Shown one piece after another: positions 24,556-33,731 of a stretch of 64,000 nucleotides of DNA. Both the position numbers and the translations under genes were made by a program. This stretch comes from Roseinatronobacter domitianus (GTDB lineage Bacteria; Pseudomonadota; Alphaproteobacteria; Rhodobacterales; Rhodobacteraceae), in NCBI RefSeq assembly GCF_023336755.1, contig NZ_JALZWP010000008.1:62001-126000 (forward strand). The letters run 5' to 3'. The notes under the pieces were generated by a model that did no database searches, was not told where the DNA came from, and saw only the letters and a list, made by a program, of their open reading frames with translations. The number at the start of each line of letters is the position of its first letter. Positions within the stretch are counted from its first letter, which is position 1.

Positions 24556-26028
24556 ATGTTCGAGAACCTGTCAGACCGGCTGTCCGGTGTCTTTGACCGG
24601 CTGACCAAACAGGGTGCCTTGTCCGAAGATGACGTTCGTGCCGCCCTGCGCGAGGTGCGCGTGGCGCTTCTGGAGGCGGATGTTTCGCTGCCCGTGACGC
24701 GTGATTTCGTCAAGCGGGTGCAGAAAAAGGCCACCGGCGCATCTGTCACCAAGTCGATCACGCCGGGCCAGCAGGTTGTCAAGATCGTGCATGACGAACT
24801 GATCGCCATGCTGGAAGGCGAGGGCGATCCGGGTGCACTGAAAATCGACAACCCACCCGCGCCGGTTCTGATGGTGGGCTTGCAGGGTTCTGGCAAAACC
24901 ACCACCACCGCGAAACTGGCCCGCCGCCTGTCCGAGCGTGAGGGCAAGCGTGTTCTGATGGCATCGCTTGACACCAACCGCCCGGCGGCCATGGAGCAGT
25001 TGGCGATCCTCGGCACTCAAATCGGGGTCGATACGCTGCCTATCGTCAAAGGCCAATCGGCGGTTGATATTGCCAAACGCGCCAAGCAACAGGCCACTTT
25101 GGGCGGCTATGACGTGTACCTGCTGGATACCGCAGGCCGGTTGCATATTGACGAAACCCTGATGGATGAAGTGCTGGCCGTCCGCAACGCTGTCAGCCCG
25201 CGCGAAACACTGCTGGTTGTCGATGGCCTGACCGGGCAAGACGCCGTCAACGTGGCTGCTGAATTCGATGGCAAGATTGGCGTAACTGGCGTGGTCCTGA
25301 CCCGCATGGATGGCGACGGGCGCGGCGGTGCTGCGCTGTCCATGCGCGCTGTGACCGGCAAGCCCATTCGCTTCGTGGGCTTGGGCGAAAAGACCGATGC
25401 GCTGGAAACTTTTGACCCCAAGCGTGTCGCAGGCCGCATCTTGGGCATGGGCGACATCGTTGCGCTGGTGGAAAAAGCGCAGGAAGTGCTGGAGGTCGAA
25501 CAGGCCGAACGCATGATGAAGCGCTTCCAGAAAGGTCTGTTCAACATGAACGACCTGAAGATGCAGCTTGACCAGATGTTGAAGATGGGTGGCATGCAAG
25601 GCGTGATGGGCATGATGCCGGGCATGGGCAAAATGTCCAAGCAGGTCGAGGCCGCAGGCTTTGACGACGGCATGTTGCGCCAGCAGATCGCCCTTATCAA
25701 TTCCATGACCAAGAAAGAACGCGCCAACCCCGCGTTGTTGCAGGCCAGCCGCAAGAAGCGCATTGCCAAGGGTGCCGGGCTGGACGTGTCGGACCTGAAC
25801 AAACTGCTGAAGCAACATCGCCAGATGGCCGACATGATGAAGACGATGGGCAAGAAGGGGATGCTGAAACAGGCTATGGGGGGCATGTTCGGCAAGGGCA
25901 AAGGGGCCGATGCCATGCCCGACCCCGGCCAGTTGGACCCCAAATTGGTGCAAATGGCCGAACGGCAGATGATGGGCGGTGGCGGTGGCCTGCCCGGTGG
26001 CCTGTCTGGGATGTTCAAGAAAAAATGA
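24556..26028 (+). CDS. ffh: Signal recognition particle protein Ffh
   Basis: GTPase that binds signal sequences with 4.5S RNA and delivers nascent chains to FtsY. The 490-aa protein starts MFENLSDRLSG, with an N helical domain. G-domain motifs are GLQGSGKTTTTAKLA, DTNRPAA, LLDTAGRL and TRMDGDGRGGAALS. A Met-rich M domain from about residue 320 (MQLDQMLKMGG, MMPGMGKM) ends in a Gly-rich tail. ATG 24556 is at the right distance from GGGAGAG; an ATG two codons earlier is also in frame. Chorismate mutase and rpsP follow on the same strand. Confidence 0.97.
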   Translation: MFENLSDRLSGVFDRLTKQGALSEDDVRAALREVRVALLEADVSLPVTRDFVKRVQKKATGASVTKSITPGQQVVKIVHDELIAMLEGEGDPGALKIDNPPAPVLMVGLQGSGKTTTTAKLARRLSEREGKRVLMASLDTNRPAAMEQLAILGTQIGVDTLPIVKGQSAVDIAKRAKQQATLGGYDVYLLDTAGRLHIDETLMDEVLAVRNAVSPRETLLVVDGLTGQDAVNVAAEFDGKIGVTGVVLTRMDGDGRGGAALSMRAVTGKPIRFVGLGEKTDALETFDPKRVAGRILGMGDIVALVEKAQEVLEVEQAERMMKRFQKGLFNMNDLKMQLDQMLKMGGMQGVMGMMPGMGKMSKQVEAAGFDDGMLRQQIALINSMTKKERANPALLQASRKKRIAKGAGLDVSDLNKLLKQHRQMADMMKTMGKKGMLKQAMGGMFGKGKGADAMPDPGQLDPKLVQMAERQMMGGGGGLPGGLSGMFKKK

Positions 26029-26076
26029 CCCACCTCGAAACGGGCTTTGCCCGATGTCTTTCAGGGATGACCGACC

Positions 26077-26373
26077 ATGAGTGATGACAGCGCCCGCGCC
26101 GCCGAAGTTTTGGCCAACCACCGCGACAGCATCGACCGGCTGGACGCGATCCTTGTCTATACGCTGGGCGAGCGGTTCAAGCACACCCAAGCCGTGGGCC
26201 GCCTGAAAGCGCAACATGATCTTCCCCCGTCCGACCCTGCGCGCGAAGAGCGCCAGATCGAACGGCTGGAATGGTTGGCGCAAGAAGCCGACCTCGACCC
26301 GGAATTCGCCAAGAAATTCCTGAACTTCGTGATTTCGGAAGTCATCCGGCACCACGAGAATTTACAACGCTAA
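26077..26373 (+). CDS. Chorismate mutase, AroQ class
   Basis: A 98-aa all-helical protein. [34 protein letters not shown] and [13 protein letters not shown] carry the conserved Arg, Lys, Glu and Arg of the active site. The C-terminal helix is [17 protein letters not shown]. It converts chorismate to prephenate for phenylalanine and tyrosine. It stands between ffh and rpsP with gaps of under 50 bases, so it is likely cotranscribed. Confidence 0.93.
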   Translation: MSDDSARAAEVLANHRDSIDRLDAILVYTLGERFKHTQAVGRLKAQHDLPPSDPAREERQIERLEWLAQEADLDPEFAKKFLNFVISEVIRHHENLQR

Positions 26374-26420
26374 ACCGGCGGGCCACATGCCCGCCCGCCA
26401 GTCTTGAAGGAGAAACTGAC

Positions 26421-26780
26421 ATGGCAACGAAGATCCGTCTGGCCCGTGGTGGGTCCAAGAAGCGCCCGCATTACGCGATTGTGGCCTCTGATTCGCGCAT
26501 GCCGCGCGATGGCCGCTTTCTGGAAAAGCTGGGCACCTACAACCCGCTGCTGCCCAAAGACAGCGAAGACCGCGTAAAAATGGACATGGAGCGCGTGCAG
26601 CACTGGCTGGACCATGGCGCCCAGCCGACCGACCGTATCGCGCGCTTCTTGGAAGCTGCGGGCGTTCGTGAAAAGGCTACCCGCGCCAACATGAAGAAAG
26701 CCCAGCCCGGCAAGAAGGCGCTGGAACGCGCCAAGGAAAAGGCCGCCAAGGCCGAAACCGCTGGCGAAGCTGCCGAATAA
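26421..26780 (+). CDS. rpsP: 30S ribosomal protein S16
   Basis: The 119-aa S16 protein: [20 protein letters not shown] at the start, with the middle [13 protein letters not shown] and [15 protein letters not shown]. The Lys/Ala-rich C-terminal extension is common in alphaproteobacteria. AAGGAG lies 10 bases upstream of the ATG. Usually first in rpsP-rimM-trmD-rplS; here a glycosyltransferase gene intervenes before rimM. Confidence 0.98.
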   Translation: MATKIRLARGGSKKRPHYAIVASDSRMPRDGRFLEKLGTYNPLLPKDSEDRVKMDMERVQHWLDHGAQPTDRIARFLEAAGVREKATRANMKKAQPGKKALERAKEKAAKAETAGEAAE

Positions 26781-26794
26781 CGGCATATGCCGCG

Positions 26795-26817
26795 ACCGGG
26801 CAGCCCGTCTGCCCGGT
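26795..26817. terminator. Inverted repeat after rpsP
   Basis: ACCGGGCAG-CCCGT-CTGCCCGGT, a perfect 9-bp stem 14 bases after the rpsP stop. It lacks a T-run, so it may be a partial or Rho-assisted terminator, or protect the 3' end. Confidence 0.5.
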
Positions 26818-26897
26818 CATCATTGTGAACTTTCTACTATTGGACGCTGCCGATTGGGTTTAGACTCTCTTTCGTGTAGTTTGCCGGGTACTGGTTC

Positions 26898-28127
26898 ATG
26901 AAAATCTTGATCGTCGGAGAGAACGCGTCTGCCCGCAAAGGTGGCGAAGCTATCCTTCCGCTGAAATACGCCGTTATGATGCAAGAACGGGGACATGATG
27001 TCGCTCTTGTCACGCATGCCCGCAACCGCGACGAGATAACCACCGATTATCCGACCCTTGCTCCCGTCACTTCTTATATTGAGGATGCGCCAAGCCATCG
27101 TTGGCTATGGGCCGTTGGGGAACGGTTTCCAGCCGGGGTGCAGGACCAGTTATTCGGCGGGCTGATCCATATCCTGACCGCCCTCGACATGCGCAAACTG
27201 GTGCGCGCGGCGCTTTCGCAGGACAGGTTCGACGTGGTGCATCAGCCGATCCCGGTATCGCCCATGGCCCCGTCGCCGCTGCATGGGCTAAACGTGCCGC
27301 TGGTCATTGGCCCGATGAATGGTGGCATGTCCTATCCTCCCGGCTATGGTGAGCGTGAAGGCATCATCCTGCGAATGTTTCTGAAGCTGGGACGACTGAC
27401 GATGCGGTTTGCCAACCGTTTGTGGGCGGGAAAGCTGCAAGCCGCTGTGCTGCTGGTGGCCAATGAGCGGACGCGGCGCGCGTTGCCGTTGGACCATGAC
27501 CGGATCATCACGATGACCGAGAACGCGGTGGACCTGCGTGTCTGGAAGCTGCCCGCAGAGCAACCCGACGCTGGCCAGCGCCACGGGTTCCGGCTGACAT
27601 TCATCGGGAGGATGATCCCTCTTAAGGGGTTGGACCTGACCTTGCAGGCCATGCTGATCGTTCGGGCCAGCCGTCCCGATCTGAACATCACGCTGGATAT
27701 TCTGGGCGACGGCCCGGAACGCGCATGGATCGAACAGCGTGCAATTCCGGGGGTTTATGTCCACGGCTTGTTGACGCAGGCAGAATGCGCGGCGCGGCTG
27801 GCCGGTGCGGATGCGCTGATCCTGAATTCCCTGCGCGAATGCGGTGGTGCGGTGATCTTGGAGGCAATGGCGCTGGGCGTGCCGGTCATTGCATCGGATT
27901 GGGGCGGGCCGGCAGAATATGTCACGCCCGAAACCGGCTTGCTGGTCCACCCATCGCCGCCTCAGACCTTTCCGAAGCGGCTGGCCGCCGCGATCCTGCA
28001 ACTTGCCGACAATCCCGATTTGGCACAGCGTATGGGCGCGGCAGGCGTCGCGCGCGTGGCTGCGCATTTCGATTGGGAAGATCAGGCAGACCGCATGGAA
28101 GAGATTTACAACTCGGTCCGGGCTTGA
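26898..28127 (+). CDS. Family 4 glycosyltransferase
   Basis: A 409-aa GT-B enzyme. The N-terminal half begins [18 protein letters not shown] and contains the acceptor-side loop [15 protein letters not shown]. The C-terminal half has [13 protein letters not shown] and the nucleotide-sugar EX7E region around [20 protein letters not shown]. It probably transfers a hexose to a cell-surface polysaccharide or lipid; donor and acceptor cannot be told. It lies between rpsP and rimM, breaking the usual order, 117 bases after rpsP and 61 before rimM, with no other surface-polysaccharide genes nearby. Confidence 0.88.
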   Translation: MKILIVGENASARKGGEAILPLKYAVMMQERGHDVALVTHARNRDEITTDYPTLAPVTSYIEDAPSHRWLWAVGERFPAGVQDQLFGGLIHILTALDMRKLVRAALSQDRFDVVHQPIPVSPMAPSPLHGLNVPLVIGPMNGGMSYPPGYGEREGIILRMFLKLGRLTMRFANRLWAGKLQAAVLLVANERTRRALPLDHDRIITMTENAVDLRVWKLPAEQPDAGQRHGFRLTFIGRMIPLKGLDLTLQAMLIVRASRPDLNITLDILGDGPERAWIEQRAIPGVYVHGLLTQAECAARLAGADALILNSLRECGGAVILEAMALGVPVIASDWGGPAEYVTPETGLLVHPSPPQTFPKRLAAAILQLADNPDLAQRMGAAGVARVAAHFDWEDQADRMEEIYNSVRA

Positions 28128-28188
28128 CTTGCAATCCCTTGCGGAATTTGAACAAGGCTGGGGCGCAATCAGTGCACGGGGCAGCATC

Positions 28189-28725
28189 ATGACACGGCCA
28201 TCAGGGTCACAACGCAACAAGTCGGAACGGGTCTGCGTGGGCGCGGTCGCCGGGGCCTACGGGGTGCGCGGCGAGGTTCGGCTGAAAAGCTTTTGCGCCG
28301 AAGCCGAGGCGATCGGCAGTTACGGCCCGCTTTGGTCCGAGGACGGAACGCGCAGCTTTGAGATCACCTTGGGCGCGGCGGTGGCGCAGGGGTTCGCCGC
28401 GCGTCTGAGCGGTGTGCAGTCCCGCGAGCAGGCCGATGCGCTGCGTGGTCTGCGGCTGTTCGTGGATCGTGCCCGCCTGCCCAGCTTGCCGGATGATGAA
28501 TTCTACCACGCCGACCTGATTGGCCTAGAGGTGTTCGACACTGGCGGCACGTCGCTTGGCCGGGTCAAGGCTGTGCTGAACCATGGCGCCAGCGACCTTC
28601 TGGAGCTTGTCAGCCCCGGTCGCAAGGGCGCGGTTCTGCTGCCATTTACACAGGCAATTGTGCCGACGGTGGACCTTGCAGCAGGGCGAATCATTGCGGA
28701 CCCGCCCGAAGGGTTGCTGGAATGA
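28189..28725 (+). CDS. rimM: 16S rRNA processing protein RimM
   Basis: 30S maturation factor that binds S19. The 178-aa protein has the family start [20 protein letters not shown] and the PRC-barrel half [18 protein letters not shown], ending [11 protein letters not shown]. The longer open frame upstream lies inside the glycosyltransferase gene, so ATG 28189 is used. The stop overlaps trmD (ATGA). Confidence 0.95.
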   Translation: MTRPSGSQRNKSERVCVGAVAGAYGVRGEVRLKSFCAEAEAIGSYGPLWSEDGTRSFEITLGAAVAQGFAARLSGVQSREQADALRGLRLFVDRARLPSLPDDEFYHADLIGLEVFDTGGTSLGRVKAVLNHGASDLLELVSPGRKGAVLLPFTQAIVPTVDLAAGRIIADPPEGLLE

Positions 28726-29531
28726 GCGCATCGCCGCCACGCCGCGCAGCGGGCCGCCTTGCGGTGACGCCGTCTTTGGCACCGCGCGATCTTGCGCGCC
28801 CGCGCCCGCCCGCAATGGCGTGGCAGGCGCGTATTATTACCCTGTTTCCCGAAGCCTTTCCCGGCATTCTTGGCCTGTCTTTGACCGGACGCGCCCTGAA
28901 AGAAGGCCGCTGGGGGCTAGAGACGTTCGACCTGCGCCCCTTCGGCATCGGCAAACACCGCAACGTCGACGACACGCCTGCCGGGGGCGGCGCGGGCATG
29001 GTGCTGCGCGCCGATGTGCTGGATCGCGCCATAGACACCGCGCAGCGCGGTGCACCCGCTGACCGGGCCGATTGGCCGCTGGTCTATCTGTCGCCGCGCG
29101 GTCGGCCCTTTACCCAAACCATGGCGCGGGATTGGTCGCGCGCGAAGGGTGTCACGATGCTGTGTGGCCGGTTCGAGGGCGTCGATCAGCGCGTGCTGGA
29201 CCATCACCGCGTTGAGGAAGTGTCTTTGGGCGATTTCGTCCTGACCGGCGGCGAATTGGCCGCGCAAGCGATGATCGATGCCACGGTGCGGCTGTTGCCC
29301 GATGTGTTGGGCAACGCGGCCTCGACCGAGGAAGAGAGCTTCAGCGCGGGGTTGCTGGAGCATCCGCAATACACCAAGCCTGCCGAGTGGAATGGGCTTG
29401 GTATTCCGCCGGTGCTGCTATCGGGCAACCATGCAGAGATTGACCGCTGGCGGCAGGAGCAGGCGGAAACAATTACCCGCGCCCGGCGCCCGGATTTATG
29501 GGCGGCGTGGACGGATGGCAAGCCGGATTAG
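28722..29531 (+). CDS. trmD: tRNA (guanine-37-N1)-methyltransferase
   Basis: Methylates G37 of tRNAs reading CNN codons. From [17 protein letters not shown] on it is a standard SPOUT knot enzyme: [38 protein letters not shown]-like [12 protein letters not shown] and VLTGGELAA. The ATG at 28722 overlaps the rimM stop and adds a 31-residue Pro/Arg/Ala-rich extension; ATG 28815 would give the normal N-terminus. rplS, which normally follows, is absent here. Confidence 0.95.
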   Translation: MSASPPRRAAGRLAVTPSLAPRDLARPRPPAMAWQARIITLFPEAFPGILGLSLTGRALKEGRWGLETFDLRPFGIGKHRNVDDTPAGGGAGMVLRADVLDRAIDTAQRGAPADRADWPLVYLSPRGRPFTQTMARDWSRAKGVTMLCGRFEGVDQRVLDHHRVEEVSLGDFVLTGGELAAQAMIDATVRLLPDVLGNAASTEEESFSAGLLEHPQYTKPAEWNGLGIPPVLLSGNHAEIDRWRQEQAETITRARRPDLWAAWTDGKPD

Positions 29532-29592
29532 GGGGCTTTGCCCCCGCCGCGCGTGCCGCGCGTCTCCCCCAGGATATTTAGGCAAGGATGAA
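29531..29592. repeat. Short hairpin-containing element after trmD
   Basis: GGGGGC-TTT-GCCCCC (29531-29545) directly follows the trmD stop, then a CGCGCG-rich stretch and CCCCCAGGATATTTA. From general familiarity, similar C-rich-plus-GGATATTT modules recur between genes in Rhodobacterales; this is not verified here. It may act as a terminator between trmD and the convergent dnaE2. Confidence 0.4.
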
Positions 29593-29597
29593 CGGGA

Positions 29598-32500
29598 TTA
29601 GTGAAAATCCCGGCTGGGGAAGAGTTTGCGCGCCTGTTCGCGGGGATGGCGCGCGCCGGATGTGCCGGGGGCCATGCTTGGAACGGCGCGGCGCACCTCG
29701 TCGCCGCGCCCGTCATTGGCGGGCAGCGGCGCGGGGCCACCGAGTTGTGACAGCATGGGCGAGATGTCGTCGATTTGCTCGGCGATGACATGGATCACTG
29801 CCCCGTCGCGCTGCACCCGGCCCGTGACTTGTAGCAACCGCCCGCCAATGACCGCGCGGCGAAAGCGGTCATACATGGTTTTCCAGACCACGACATTGGC
29901 GCAGCCGGTTTCATCTTCGAGTGTGAGGAACACCACGCCCGACGCTGTGCCGGGGCGCTGGCGCGTGATGACCAGCCCCGCGATACTGACGCGGCGCGTG
30001 GCCTGTGGCAGCTTGTCATGCGGCAGGGTGCTGGCCAAGCGTGGGCGCAGAAGTTCCAGCGGATGCGCGCGCAAGGACAGGCGTAGCGCGAGGTAATCTT
30101 CGACCACCGCTTCGCCCAGTGACATGTCGGGCAGGGTGACGGTGGGTTCCACGCCGCCTTCGCCATCCATGCCGAACAAGGGCAGCGGCGCGGGGGCACG
30201 CAAGGCCCGCACTTGCCAGAGAGCCGTGCGGCGGGGCAGCCCGATGCCCGTGAACGCATCGCCTTCGGCCAGCCGTTCCAGCGTGTCGGGGGCGACACCT
30301 GCGCGCCGCCACAGGCTGTCTATGTCGGGGTAGCCATTGCCGCGCGCGGCCACGATCCAGTCGGCATCATCCTGCCCCACGCCTTTGATTTGGCGAAAGC
30401 CCAAGCGCAGGGCAAGGGTGCCATCCGCGCGGGATTCCAGCGTGCAATTCCAGTCGGAATGGTTGACAGAGACGGGGCGAATTTCGACGCCATGCTCGCG
30501 CGCGTCGCGCACCAGTTGGGCCGGGGCGTAGAACCCCATGGGCTGACTGTTGAGCAGCGCGCAGGTGAAGACCGCCGGATGGTGGCATTTCAGCCAGGCC
30601 GAGATATAGACCAGCCGCGCAAAGCTGGCGGCATGGCTTTCGGGAAAGCCGTAGCTGCCGAAGCCTTCGATCTGGGCAAAGCAGCGCGCCGCGAAATCGG
30701 GGTCATAGCCGCGCGAGAGCATGCCGCTGATGAAGCGGTCGCGGAAGCCGCCGATCGTGCCCATGCGTTTGAAGGTCGCGAGTGCGCGACGCAGTTGGTC
30801 GGCCTCTGACGGGGTGAAGCCCGCCGCGACCACGGCAATCTGCATGGCCTGTTCCTGAAACAGCGGCACGCCGTAGGTGTGGCCCAGAACCTCCATCATC
30901 GCGGGGCCAAGGTCTTCGACCGGTTCCTTGCCTTGGCGGCGGTTGATGAACGGATGCACCATGCCGCCCTGAATGGGGCCGGGGCGCACGATGGCCACCT
31001 CGCAGACCAGATCGTAGAATGCGCGCGGGCGCATGCGGGGCAGAAAGTTCAACTGCGCGCGGCTTTCGACCTGAAACACGCCAATCGCATCGGCACGGCA
31101 GAGCATGTCGTAGACGGCAGGGTCTTCGGGCGGGACATTGGCCAAGTCCAGCTTTTGCCCCCGATGTTGCGCCAGCAGGCCAAAGGATTTGCGGATCGCG
31201 GTGAGCATGCCCAGCGCCAGCACATCGACCTTCAGCAGCCCCAGCGTGTCGATATCGTCCTTGTCCCATTCGATGATGGTGCGGTCCTCCATCGCCGCGT
31301 TTTCAATCGGGCACAGGTCATCCAGCCGCCCCTTGGTGATGACAAACCCGCCCACATGCTGCGACAGGTGGCGGGGGAAGCCGATAATTTCTGCAATCAG
31401 TGCCAACGCCTGCCCCATGCGGCGGTCATCCGGGTCCAGCCCGGCTTCGCGCAGGCGCTCCGCATCGGGGGGCGCGGCGGACCAGCCCCAAAGCTGGCCC
31501 GACAGCCGCCCGATCACATCGGCGCTCAAGCCCATGACCTTGCCGACCTCGCGGATGGCGGCGCGGGTGCGGAAATGGATGACGGTCGCGGTCAGCCCGG
31601 CGCGGTCCCGCCCGTAGCGGTTGTAAATCCACTGGATGACCTCTTCGCGGCGCTCATGTTCGAAATCCACGTCAATGTCGGGCGGTTCGCCGCGTTCCTT
31701 GGAAATGAACCGCTCGAAAATAAGCGTAATCGATTCGGGCGGCACTTCGGTCACGCCCAGCAGGTAGCACACGACCGAATTGGCGGCAGACCCGCGCCCT
31801 TGGCATAGGATACCGCGCGAGCGGGCGAAGGCGACAATGTCATGCACGGTCAGGAAATAGGGGGCGTAATCCAGATCGGCGATCAGGCGCAATTCGCGGG
31901 TCGTGCGTTCGACAATCTTGGGCGGCGCGCCTGCGGGGTAGCGTTTGCGCAGCCCTTCGCCCGCCAGCCTTTCCAGCCGGGCTTGGGCGGGCTCATCGTT
32001 CTGCGCTTCGTCGGGGTATTGGTAGCGTAACTCGTCCAAGCCAAAGGCGCAGGCATCGGCAATCTGGAGGGTGCGGCGGATGGCGGCAGGGTGCGCGCGG
32101 AACATATGCGCCATTTCCGCGCTGCCTTTCAGCCGGTGTTCGGCATGGGGCAGGCGATGCTGGCCGATGGTGTCTATGGTCAGGCCAAGGCGCAGACAGG
32201 TCAGCACATCGGCCAAGGGGCGGCGCTGGGCCGTGTGCATGACGGCGTCGCCCAAGGCGACCAAGGGCAGGCCGGTTGCCTGCGCCCATGCGCCAAGCTG
32301 GGCCAGCCGCGCCGGGTCGCGCCCGTCATAGCGGGGGGCGGCACCAAGGTAGCATTGGCCGGGGAAGTGGTTAAGCATGTCGCGCAGGTCAGGGGGTGCC
32401 GCGTTTTGCAGCGGGTCTGGCGGCAGGGCGATCAGGATCATGCCGTGGCAACCGGCATAGAGGTCAGCGCGCGCAAGGTGGCATTCCCCCTTCGGCGCGC

Positions 32501-32927
32501 GGCGTTTACCAAGGGTCAGCAGCCGCGTCAGCCGCGACCATGCAGGCAGGTCCGTGGGCAGAGCCAGCCACTCGGTCGCGCTGTCGGTCAGCACCAAACG
32601 CGCGCCGGGGATAAGCCGGGGCAGGGGGCGGTCGGGGAGGGCCGCAGGCATTGCATCGGGCGTGGTGGTCTGGCGGCTGGACGGGTCGGTCTGGCGCTGG
32701 GCGCGCACACCTGCCGCATGGGCCAGCCCTTCGGCCCGCAGCCGTGCCAGTTCTTTCAGCGCCGCATAGGCCCGCACCACGCCTGCGACGGAATTGCGGT
32801 CTGTGATGGCGATGGCGTGCAATCCCAGTTCGGCGGCGCGCGTGACCAGTTCTTCGGGGTGGGATGCCCCGCGCAGAAAGCTGAAATTCGTGGTCACGCA
32901 AAGCTCTGCATAAGCGTGGTCTGACAT
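29598..32927 (-). CDS. dnaE2: Error-prone DNA polymerase DnaE2 (ImuC)
   Basis: Damage-inducible translesion C-family polymerase alpha subunit. The 1109-aa protein has an N-terminal PHP domain (CVTTNFSFLRGASHPEELV, AITDRNSVAGVVRAY). The polymerase core has the active-site acidic motif PPDIDVDFEHERREEV and GFVITKGRLDDLCPIENA. GSYGFPESHAASFARLVY follows, and a C-terminal OB fold carries VFLTLEDETGCANVVVW. ATG 32927 is chosen because the SOS box lies immediately upstream; more distal starts at 32960 and 33005 would place the box inside the coding region. imuA and imuB, its usual partners, are not next to it. Confidence 0.96.
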   Translation of the reverse strand: MSDHAYAELCVTTNFSFLRGASHPEELVTRAAELGLHAIAITDRNSVAGVVRAYAALKELARLRAEGLAHAAGVRAQRQTDPSSRQTTTPDAMPAALPDRPLPRLIPGARLVLTDSATEWLALPTDLPAWSRLTRLLTLGKRRAPKGECHLARADLYAGCHGMILIALPPDPLQNAAPPDLRDMLNHFPGQCYLGAAPRYDGRDPARLAQLGAWAQATGLPLVALGDAVMHTAQRRPLADVLTCLRLGLTIDTIGQHRLPHAEHRLKGSAEMAHMFRAHPAAIRRTLQIADACAFGLDELRYQYPDEAQNDEPAQARLERLAGEGLRKRYPAGAPPKIVERTTRELRLIADLDYAPYFLTVHDIVAFARSRGILCQGRGSAANSVVCYLLGVTEVPPESITLIFERFISKERGEPPDIDVDFEHERREEVIQWIYNRYGRDRAGLTATVIHFRTRAAIREVGKVMGLSADVIGRLSGQLWGWSAAPPDAERLREAGLDPDDRRMGQALALIAEIIGFPRHLSQHVGGFVITKGRLDDLCPIENAAMEDRTIIEWDKDDIDTLGLLKVDVLALGMLTAIRKSFGLLAQHRGQKLDLANVPPEDPAVYDMLCRADAIGVFQVESRAQLNFLPRMRPRAFYDLVCEVAIVRPGPIQGGMVHPFINRRQGKEPVEDLGPAMMEVLGHTYGVPLFQEQAMQIAVVAAGFTPSEADQLRRALATFKRMGTIGGFRDRFISGMLSRGYDPDFAARCFAQIEGFGSYGFPESHAASFARLVYISAWLKCHHPAVFTCALLNSQPMGFYAPAQLVRDAREHGVEIRPVSVNHSDWNCTLESRADGTLALRLGFRQIKGVGQDDADWIVAARGNGYPDIDSLWRRAGVAPDTLERLAEGDAFTGIGLPRRTALWQVRALRAPAPLPLFGMDGEGGVEPTVTLPDMSLGEAVVEDYLALRLSLRAHPLELLRPRLASTLPHDKLPQATRRVSIAGLVITRQRPGTASGVVFLTLEDETGCANVVVWKTMYDRFRRAVIGGRLLQVTGRVQRDGAVIHVIAEQIDDISPMLSQLGGPAPLPANDGRGDEVRRAVPSMAPGTSGARHPREQARKLFPSRDFH

Positions 32928-32943
32928 GGCGGGCCTTGAGTTT

Positions 32944-32958
32944 GTTCTTGTTTTGTTC
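32944..32958 (-). promoter_or_regulatory. LexA (SOS) box of dnaE2
   Basis: GTTC-TTGTTTT-GTTC (minus strand GAAC-N7-GAAC), a perfect match to the direct-repeat LexA box known from Rhodobacter and other alphaproteobacteria. It ends 17 bases before the dnaE2 ATG. Confidence 0.9.
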
Positions 32959-33010
32959 ATATATCTGTAATTAGCTTCAAGTCGAGTCCCGACGCCAATG
33001 TGCAAACCCC

Positions 33011-33039
33011 TTGCGTTCGGGCGCGCATGCGCCTATATC
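33011..33039 (+). promoter_or_regulatory. Sigma-70-type promoter of rimP-nusA-infB
   Basis: TTGCGT (33011-33016), 17-base spacer, TATATC (33034-33039). A transcript starting near 33046 would meet the terminator-like hairpin at 33084 after about 40 bases. Confidence 0.55.
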
Positions 33040-33083
33040 ACTTGCAACAGCGGCGTATCGAAAGATGCACCACCGGAATTTTC

Positions 33084-33110
33084 AACGGGCCGCACGGCCC
33101 GTTTTTTGTT
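33084..33110 (+). terminator. Leader terminator / putative attenuator before rimP
   Basis: AACGGGCC-GCAC-GGCCCGTT followed by TTTTG and TTTTC: a strong intrinsic terminator on the coding strand, ending 23 bases before the rimP ATG. There is no gene between the upstream promoter and this site, so it most likely attenuates the rimP-nusA-ylxR-infB transcript or ends a small leader RNA. Confidence 0.8.
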
Positions 33111-33132
33111 TTCTGAACCCCAAGGAGGGGTC

Positions 33133-33729
33133 ATGAGCGACCTGATCGCGAAAACTACGCTCGACCAGCGGCTGGCAGCCATTGTGGCCCCGGTCATCGA
33201 AGGTCTGGGCTTCGAGTTGGTGCGCCTGCGCGTCATGTCGGGCAAAAGCCGGACATTGCAGATCATGGCGGATCGGGCCGATGGCGGCATAGAGGTGCAG
33301 GATTGCGCCGATATTTCGACTGCCGTGTCGGCGGTGCTGGATGTCGAAGACCCGCTGGAAGATGCCTATACGCTGGAAGTGTCCAGCCCCGGCATTGACC
33401 GCCCCTTGACCCGGCTGAAAGACTTCGATGCCTGGAACGGCTACGAAGCGCGGATTGAAACCACCGAACTGATCGACGGGCGCCGCCGCTTTCGCGGCAT
33501 TTTGGCGGGCGTCGAGGGTGACGAAGTGCTGATCGAGCTGGAAGAGGGTGGCGAACCTGTCACCATCGGCCTGCAATTCGACTGGTTGTCAGACGCAAAG
33601 CTGGTCCTGACCGACGAGCTGATCGCGGAAATGCTGCGCGCCCGCAAAGCCAGCGGCGCGATAGACGAATCGCAATTCGACGAGATTGAAACCGACGCGC
33701 CGGAGACCGCGCGCCCCGAGGAGAGCTGA
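33133..33729 (+). CDS. rimP: Ribosome maturation factor RimP
   Basis: 30S assembly factor, first gene of the nusA operon. The 198-aa protein has [37 protein letters not shown] and the signature [20 protein letters not shown], followed by an Sm-like C-terminal barrel and an acidic tail. AAGGAGGGG precedes ATG 33133; the upstream open frame runs through the terminator hairpin and is not used. Confidence 0.96.
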   Translation: MSDLIAKTTLDQRLAAIVAPVIEGLGFELVRLRVMSGKSRTLQIMADRADGGIEVQDCADISTAVSAVLDVEDPLEDAYTLEVSSPGIDRPLTRLKDFDAWNGYEARIETTELIDGRRRFRGILAGVEGDEVLIELEEGGEPVTIGLQFDWLSDAKLVLTDELIAEMLRARKASGAIDESQFDEIETDAPETARPEES

Positions 33730-33731
33730 GC

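Noticed and set aside
24571-26355. 594-codon open frame antisense to ffh and chorismate mutase
   Set aside because: It lies wholly opposite well-recognised genes and its composition (His/Gln/Leu-rich) is that expected from the reverse of Rhodobacterales codons; no motif was recognised.
32960-33005. Longer dnaE2 starts at 32960 or 33005
   Set aside because: They would put the LexA box inside the coding sequence and add residues with no similarity to the family.
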